Assembly (NCBI GenBank): GCA_014084085.1
Contig: NPFB01000001.1
Location: 17,526 to 81,525 of the forward strand
DNA: 64,000 nucleotides
Source: Hondaea fermentalgiana
Taxonomy: Eukaryota > Sar > Bigyra > Thraustochytrida > Thraustochytriidae
Reading direction: 5' to 3'
Shown here: in pieces, positions 59,736 through 64,000 of the stretch
Layout: every line of letters starts with the position of its first letter
Position numbering within the stretch: the stretch's first letter is position 1
Made by a program: the position numbers and the translations under genes
Notes under the pieces: generated by a model
Databases searched by the model: none
What the model was told of the DNA's origin: nothing
The model's input: the letters and a program-made list of their open reading frames with translations, nothing else

Positions 59736-60053
59736 ATGGCATGTGGCTTGCAGCGCAGCGCAGGACAGGGCGAGGAAGAGGATCTCGGAAGAGAGGGAGG
59801 ACTCAGGCCGCGGTGGGGCGCCTTACATTTCCATGGAAGGTCACCTTTGGCCGGCGCTTACATAAAGTAGGACAATCGAAATCCATCGGCCGCAGAGATC
59901 ATCCGGCGAGGGCGAAGCAAACCTGCTTGATCGTAGCTGACGCGACCGCGACGGCGACGGCGAGCTTTGCGAAGGAGAGGAGGAGGAGTTCAAGAGAAGA
60001 GACGGAGATTGAGAGTGAGATTGGTCGAGCGAGAGAGACCCCCAGCCAAGACG

Positions 60054-63000
60054 ATGACGAGCGTACTCGTGTTCTCCGGCGTGGGCAGCGTCAGCGCCGA
60101 GACGGCGCAAGTCATGGAAAAGATGCTCGGCGTCGAGCACGTTGATGCCGTTGCAGAGCGCCTCGAGCAGGAGCACGGCGTGCAGCTCCGCGAGGTGCTC
60201 CAGCGCGTGCGCACGGCGCCCGAAAGCCTTACCGCCCTCGAAGAAATCGTGGCGCAGCTCGTCGTGCAGCTCGGCGCCGCCCAAATTGCCCGCAGCGCCC
60301 TCGGACCCGAGGCCGAGATTGTCGTCGTCGGCCATAGCATCGGTGAGCTCGCTGCCGCCGTTGTGGCCGGCCACCTCTCGCCCGCCGAGGCCGTCGACGC
60401 CGCCGTCTGCCTCGCCCACGTGACCGGATCCGAGCAAGGAGGCCTCGTCTACGGCACCCTCGGCCCCCAGGACCAGGTCGCTTCTCTCAACCACGTTGAC
60501 GAGGACGGCGCCGACGTTGGCGCTGCCATCATCCTTGGCGACGAGGCCGCAATCGAGGCCGACAGCCGCTCCAAGGTGCATACCGGATTTCCCTGGCACG
60601 CCTCCGTCTACGAGTCCCACGAGTGGCGCAAGCTGCCTGCGCGCCCAGCTGGGTCGGCCGATGGCAAGAACCTCCCGCTGGCACTTTCCTTGCTCGGTGG
60701 ATTCGGAAATGACGAAGAGAACATGACGCTCTTTGACGATGAGTACTGGGCCCGTTGGACCCACACGGGCGTTGATTTGGCCAAGACCCTTGCGGCTGTC
60801 CAGGAGCGCTGCGCCGGCAAAATCGCCCGCGTCGTAGAGCTCGGCGCGCACCCCATTCTCGCGCCCTCCCTGCGCCGTGCCTTTGGACCCGACAGTCCTG
60901 CTCCGCGTGCCATGGTCGACCGCCAGCGCGGTCTCCACCTCGACGCCTGGCGCGAGATTGTTGGCGCCACGCAGGGTGCCGGTGTGCTGGCTGCACTCCG
61001 CGAGGCCTTTCCCGTGGCCCTCGATATGGACGCCACCTGGCTCGAGAGTGGGCTCGCCAGCGCCGACATTGTGCAGGGCGCCGCCAAGCTGCACCGCAGC
61101 GGCGTCTTCGTGGGCCTCAAGGCCCACGACTTTTACCGGCACGTGACCCCGCAAGACCTCATTGAACGCTTTGGCGAGGTCGCCGGTGCCAAGACTGCCG
61201 AGGGTACATCCGCTGCTGCTGAGAGCGCCTCCGAGAGCGCCATCTCCGCTTCAGGCGCTCGTCCTCGTGTGGTCATCCGCGCCATGAGCTGCCTGTTGCC
61301 GGCCAACATCAAGTCGCCGGCACAGCTGTTCGCGTTCACGTCGTCGCAGGGCGACGCTGTGCGCTTCGACGCGGGCTTTGACGGCGGCAAGCGCGCAGCT
61401 GCCTTTCTCGGGGATCTGACGCTGGACTGCGCCAAGTTCGGAATCTCGCAAGGCGAGGCCCAGACTCTGGACCCGCAACAGGCACTCGTGCTCTCGTGCG
61501 TGGACAAGCTTCTCACTGAGCATGGTATCGAGCAGCTTCCCGTGCGCACCGGCGTCTACATTGGCGCCTGGAACTCGGAGTTTGCCGGCGACCGCTCCTC
61601 GGTCTTTTACCCGACGGGCACCAACCCGAGCATCATCGCCGCGCGCGTCAGCCACGTCTACCGCCTCCACGGTCCTTGCAAGGTCATCAACTCCGCCTGC
61701 GCCTCCTCGCTCGACGCTGTGCTCGAGGCCCAGCGCGACCTCGCCGCCGGCACCATCGATGCCGCCATTGCCGGTGGCGTCAACCTGCTCTGGGACCCCG
61801 CCTTCTCCACCTGCATGGCGCAGTCCGGCTTCCTCGCCCCCGGTGCGCGCTGCCGCTCCTTTGACTCTAGCGCCGACGGCTACGTGCGCAGTGAAGGCGC
61901 CGCGCTCGTGCTGCTCCAGCGCCGCGAGCCCAAGAACTCGGATGCTCTCAACGGCTCTGACGCCGGCAAGGTCAACAATGACGACTGCGAGCCGTATTAC
62001 GCCGAGGTGCTCGGCGGCGCCTCCAACCAGAATGGTGGCCGCGGCGCGAGCCTGACCGCGCCCAGCCCGGCCGCTCAGGAGGAGTGCATTGCGGCGGCTC
62101 TGCGCGCGGCGCGCGTGGATGCTGGCGAGGTGGACTTTGTCGAGTGCCACGGTACCGGCACGAAGCTCGGCGATCCGATCGAATGGAGCGCTCTCAAGGC
62201 TGCCGTGGGCACGTCCCGGTCGGCGGACCGTCCCTGCTACCTGGCGAGCGTCAAGAGCAGCCTCGGCCATCTCGAGGCCGCCGCCGGCGTCGCAGGTTTG
62301 CTGCACGCAGCCATGGTGCTCTCGCGCCAGGAAGTTCCGCGCATGGCCAACTTTGTCGAGGCCAACCCGCTTCTGGAACCCTGCGAGGGTCTTCGCCTCG
62401 CCGCCGACGCCAACGTCCGCCCTGACCAGCCGCTCCGTGTCGCTGGCGTCTCCTCCTTTGGCTTTGGCGGCAGCAACGTCCACATCTTGCTTCGTGCCGC
62501 GCCGCAGCAGCTCTTGCCCAAGCCGCTTCCGCCCGTTGCCGCCCCCGCCAAGGAGCGCAACAGCAACAGCAAGGTCTTTGTCTTTGACCGTACGCAGCAA
62601 CGCGCCCAGATTCTCGAGCAGCAGCAGCAAATGCAGCAAATGCAGAAACTGCAGCGAATGCAATTGCAGCACGAACCCGCGCAGCAGGTTTCCTCCGCCG
62701 CCCACGAGGACGCGAGCATGCAGCAGACCGTCATGGAGCAGATTTTCTGGGACGTTGTGAGCTCCGTCGCTGGCCAGGTCTCCCCCGAGGCGCAGATTCT
62801 TCAGAGCGGCGTCGACTCGCTTGGCCTCACCGAACTTTTCTTGCGCATCGAGCAAAAGATGGCCGTCGAGGCTTCCTCGCTCAGCGACTTTCTCGGCGGT
62901 GGCTATACCTGGGCCGACCTTCGTGAGAAGATCATGCAGTCTGCCAAGATCGCCCCCAGTGAGATCTCGCGCGCGCAGGCCACTGCTGCGCCGACCCCTG

Positions 63001-64000
63001 TTCCCGCCGTCGCGCCGCAGGCCAAACGTCAGTCGGCCCGCGCACCCGAATCCGAGCGCGAGGATTCTGTGCCGGATGCTTTTACCTGGGCTGTCCCGCG
63101 TTTCGATGGTCTTATCCGGACTACTCACGTCGGCTCGCTTCCGCGTCCCCGTGAGCCGGAGCAGCAGTACAAGGAGCTCCACAAGATCATTCAGACCCAG
63201 CTCAGCATCGGTATTAGCATCATCAATGACGGCGAGGCCGGCCGCATGGACTACGTCACCTCGGCGCTCACGCGCATGTCCGGCTTCGAAGAGCAGGACG
63301 AATCCGTCGCGCCGCAGCCGCTCGACCTCGAGGATTTGCCCTGCCTCGCGCGCCGCTTCCTCGTTCGCGCGGGTCTCATCACGCTCAACAAGAGCGTGCG
63401 CACGTGCAACCCGCACTGCATCGGCGAGGTCACCTACACGGGCCAAAAGGCCCTCGAGCGCGAGCTCCAGACCGTGCAGCGCGCCATGCGCCTCTGCAAC
63501 GCTGGACTTCCCGGTCAGGCCTTTTACTCTGCGCCCTCCCCCGGCACGCTCGCCATGTTCTTCAACAATGATGCCCCTGAGGTCTACCCCACCTACGAGG
63601 AGTACCTCGGCGCGGTGGCCGACGCGATGCACGTCGAGTACGCCACGATCGTTCGTCATGGTTTCACGCTCCAGGTCGACTGCCCCGATCTTGCCATGTC
63701 GCGTCACACGCGCTTCAAGCACCTTGGTCTCATGGCCTGGAAGCGCATCGCCCGCATGCACGTCAAGATGCTCAACCGTGCGCTCGAAGGCATTCCTCGC
63801 GAGGCTGTACGCGTCCACGTCTGCTGGGGCAACTACCCGGGCACGCATCACCGCGACGTGAGCGCGCGCGAGGTCATGCCCATTGCTTTTGGTATCAACG
63901 CTGGTGGCTTTGGATTTGAGACCGCCAACCACCGCCACAACGCCGACGCCGGCGCGCTTCTGGACGTGGACATTCCCAAGGACGTTGATCTGTACCCGGG
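60054..64000 (+). CDS. AT-KS-ACP polyketide/fatty-acid synthase fused to a MetE-like methyltransferase domain (3' end outside window)
   Basis: 1315 codons without a stop to the window edge. The ATG at 60054 is the first after an in-frame TGA 36 bases upstream. Domains in order: an acyltransferase (about 1-310) with the nucleophile Ser95 in 'VVGHSIGEL', His182 in 'GFPWHAS' and 'ELGAHPILAPSLRRAF'; a ketosynthase (about 395-835) with Cys549 in 'INSACASSLDAV', His699 in 'ECHGTGTKLGDPIE', His739 in 'SVKSSLGHLEAAAG' and 'SSFGFGGSNVH'; a Gln/Met linker (about 850-885); a carrier protein (about 890-960) with Ser922 in 'SGVDSLGLTEL'; a linker; then a MetE-like domain from about 1020 ('IRTTHVGSLPRPREP', 'IINDGEAGR'), with zinc-ligand candidates His1255 and Cys1257 in 'VHVCWGNYPG' and Glu1289 in 'GFGFETANH'. 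Type I synthases build acyl chains in the cytosol; MetE-like enzymes transfer methyl groups to thiols. The combination and order (AT before KS) are unusual. The product is unknown. No signal peptide is seen. Confidence 0.92.
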   Translation, partial: MTSVLVFSGVGSVSAETAQVMEKMLGVEHVDAVAERLEQEHGVQLREVLQRVRTAPESLTALEEIVAQLVVQLGAAQIARSALGPEAEIVVVGHSIGELAAAVVAGHLSPAEAVDAAVCLAHVTGSEQGGLVYGTLGPQDQVASLNHVDEDGADVGAAIILGDEAAIEADSRSKVHTGFPWHASVYESHEWRKLPARPAGSADGKNLPLALSLLGGFGNDEENMTLFDDEYWARWTHTGVDLAKTLAAVQERCAGKIARVVELGAHPILAPSLRRAFGPDSPAPRAMVDRQRGLHLDAWREIVGATQGAGVLAALREAFPVALDMDATWLESGLASADIVQGAAKLHRSGVFVGLKAHDFYRHVTPQDLIERFGEVAGAKTAEGTSAAAESASESAISASGARPRVVIRAMSCLLPANIKSPAQLFAFTSSQGDAVRFDAGFDGGKRAAAFLGDLTLDCAKFGISQGEAQTLDPQQALVLSCVDKLLTEHGIEQLPVRTGVYIGAWNSEFAGDRSSVFYPTGTNPSIIAARVSHVYRLHGPCKVINSACASSLDAVLEAQRDLAAGTIDAAIAGGVNLLWDPAFSTCMAQSGFLAPGARCRSFDSSADGYVRSEGAALVLLQRREPKNSDALNGSDAGKVNNDDCEPYYAEVLGGASNQNGGRGASLTAPSPAAQEECIAAALRAARVDAGEVDFVECHGTGTKLGDPIEWSALKAAVGTSRSADRPCYLASVKSSLGHLEAAAGVAGLLHAAMVLSRQEVPRMANFVEANPLLEPCEGLRLAADANVRPDQPLRVAGVSSFGFGGSNVHILLRAAPQQLLPKPLPPVAAPAKERNSNSKVFVFDRTQQRAQILEQQQQMQQMQKLQRMQLQHEPAQQVSSAAHEDASMQQTVMEQIFWDVVSSVAGQVSPEAQILQSGVDSLGLTELFLRIEQKMAVEASSLSDFLGGGYTWADLREKIMQSAKIAPSEISRAQATAAPTPVPAVAPQAKRQSARAPESEREDSVPDAFTWAVPRFDGLIRTTHVGSLPRPREPEQQYKELHKIIQTQLSIGISIINDGEAGRMDYVTSALTRMSGFEEQDESVAPQPLDLEDLPCLARRFLVRAGLITLNKSVRTCNPHCIGEVTYTGQKALERELQTVQRAMRLCNAGLPGQAFYSAPSPGTLAMFFNNDAPEVYPTYEEYLGAVADAMHVEYATIVRHGFTLQVDCPDLAMSRHTRFKHLGLMAWKRIARMHVKMLNRALEGIPREAVRVHVCWGNYPGTHHRDVSAREVMPIAFGINAGGFGFETANHRHNADAGALLDVDIPKDVDLYP

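Larger units (their letters stand above)
54973..60053. other. About 5 kb repeat-rich intergenic region
   Basis: No gene is recognised between the GH27 start (-) and the megasynthase start (+). Contents: GTCGGC hexamers (55682-55722), an ATGC tract (56784-56806), a 23-29 base minisatellite (57125-57350), a CTCG-rich, very high-GC stretch (57840-59500) whose frames are low-complexity on both strands, a GGAATGGAAT tract (about 59187-59220) and CCAGCCAG/GCCTGCC repeats (59680-59735). The frame at 55451-56143 has a plausible-looking last third but no family. The megasynthase promoter must lie at the right end. Confidence 0.55.

Noticed and set aside
59841..61154. 437-codon minus-strand frame at the start of the megasynthase
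   Set aside because: Same reason: antisense to the AT domain, low-complexity ends, no family.
61251..63938. 895-codon open frame on the minus strand
   Set aside because: It is the antisense shadow of the megasynthase. GC-biased codons remove stops on the opposite strand; its translation matches no family, while the plus strand carries complete catalytic motifs.

Overview
The window is nuclear DNA of a GC-rich, intron-poor, gene-dense unicellular eukaryote. Recognisable genes include ARPC5, a three-repeat MYB factor, a PP2A-type phosphatase, VTC1, a peroxisomal processing protease with a C-terminal SKL, a PARP6/8-like transferase, an astacin with P/T-rich linkers, and an AT-KS-ACP megasynthase. 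Together these fit a stramenopile, most likely a thraustochytrid (Labyrinthulomycetes). That assignment is inference, not something the sequence proves.

Layout. 1.3-16.8 kb: arrestin-like protein (-), ARPC5 (+), two related membrane-anchored extracellular proteins (-; one an astacin protease, one only its C-terminal module), a Sec14 protein (-), a PP2A/PP6-like phosphatase (+) and a PARP6/8-like protein (-). Two 100-N gaps (17409-17508 and 32945-33044) bracket a contig holding an ankyrin 5' fragment (-), a small coiled-coil protein (+), a MYB factor (-), an unknown helical protein (+) and about 9 kb of microsatellite-rich DNA without a recognisable gene. 33.0-40.2 kb: two large ankyrin proteins in tandem (+). 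40.5-46.8 kb: ketopantoate-reductase-like protein (+), a two-exon B12D/NDUFA4-like protein (-), a TYSND1/DEG15-like protease (+), a frizzled-CRD-like secreted protein (+) and VTC1 (-). 48.0-55.0 kb: two related GH27 proteins with PAN-like N-termini (-). 55.0-60.0 kb: repeat-rich intergenic DNA. 60054 to the window end: an uninterrupted reading frame encoding AT-KS-ACP fused to a MetE-like methyltransferase domain, running off the edge.

Two points matter most. (1) The last gene is an unusual fusion: acyltransferase before ketosynthase, then a carrier protein, then a cobalamin-independent methionine-synthase-like zinc domain, all with key residues present as far as the window shows. (2) The contig between the two N gaps appears to be placed in the wrong orientation. 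Its left end, reverse-complemented, overlaps the first bases after the second gap by 53 identical bases in the same reading frame. Flipping it would complete the first ankyrin gene and make the two ankyrin genes a head-to-tail duplicate pair sharing an upstream element.

No tRNA, rRNA, CRISPR array or transposon could be supported. Starts were chosen by homology, signal peptides and ATG context. Only one intron was clear.
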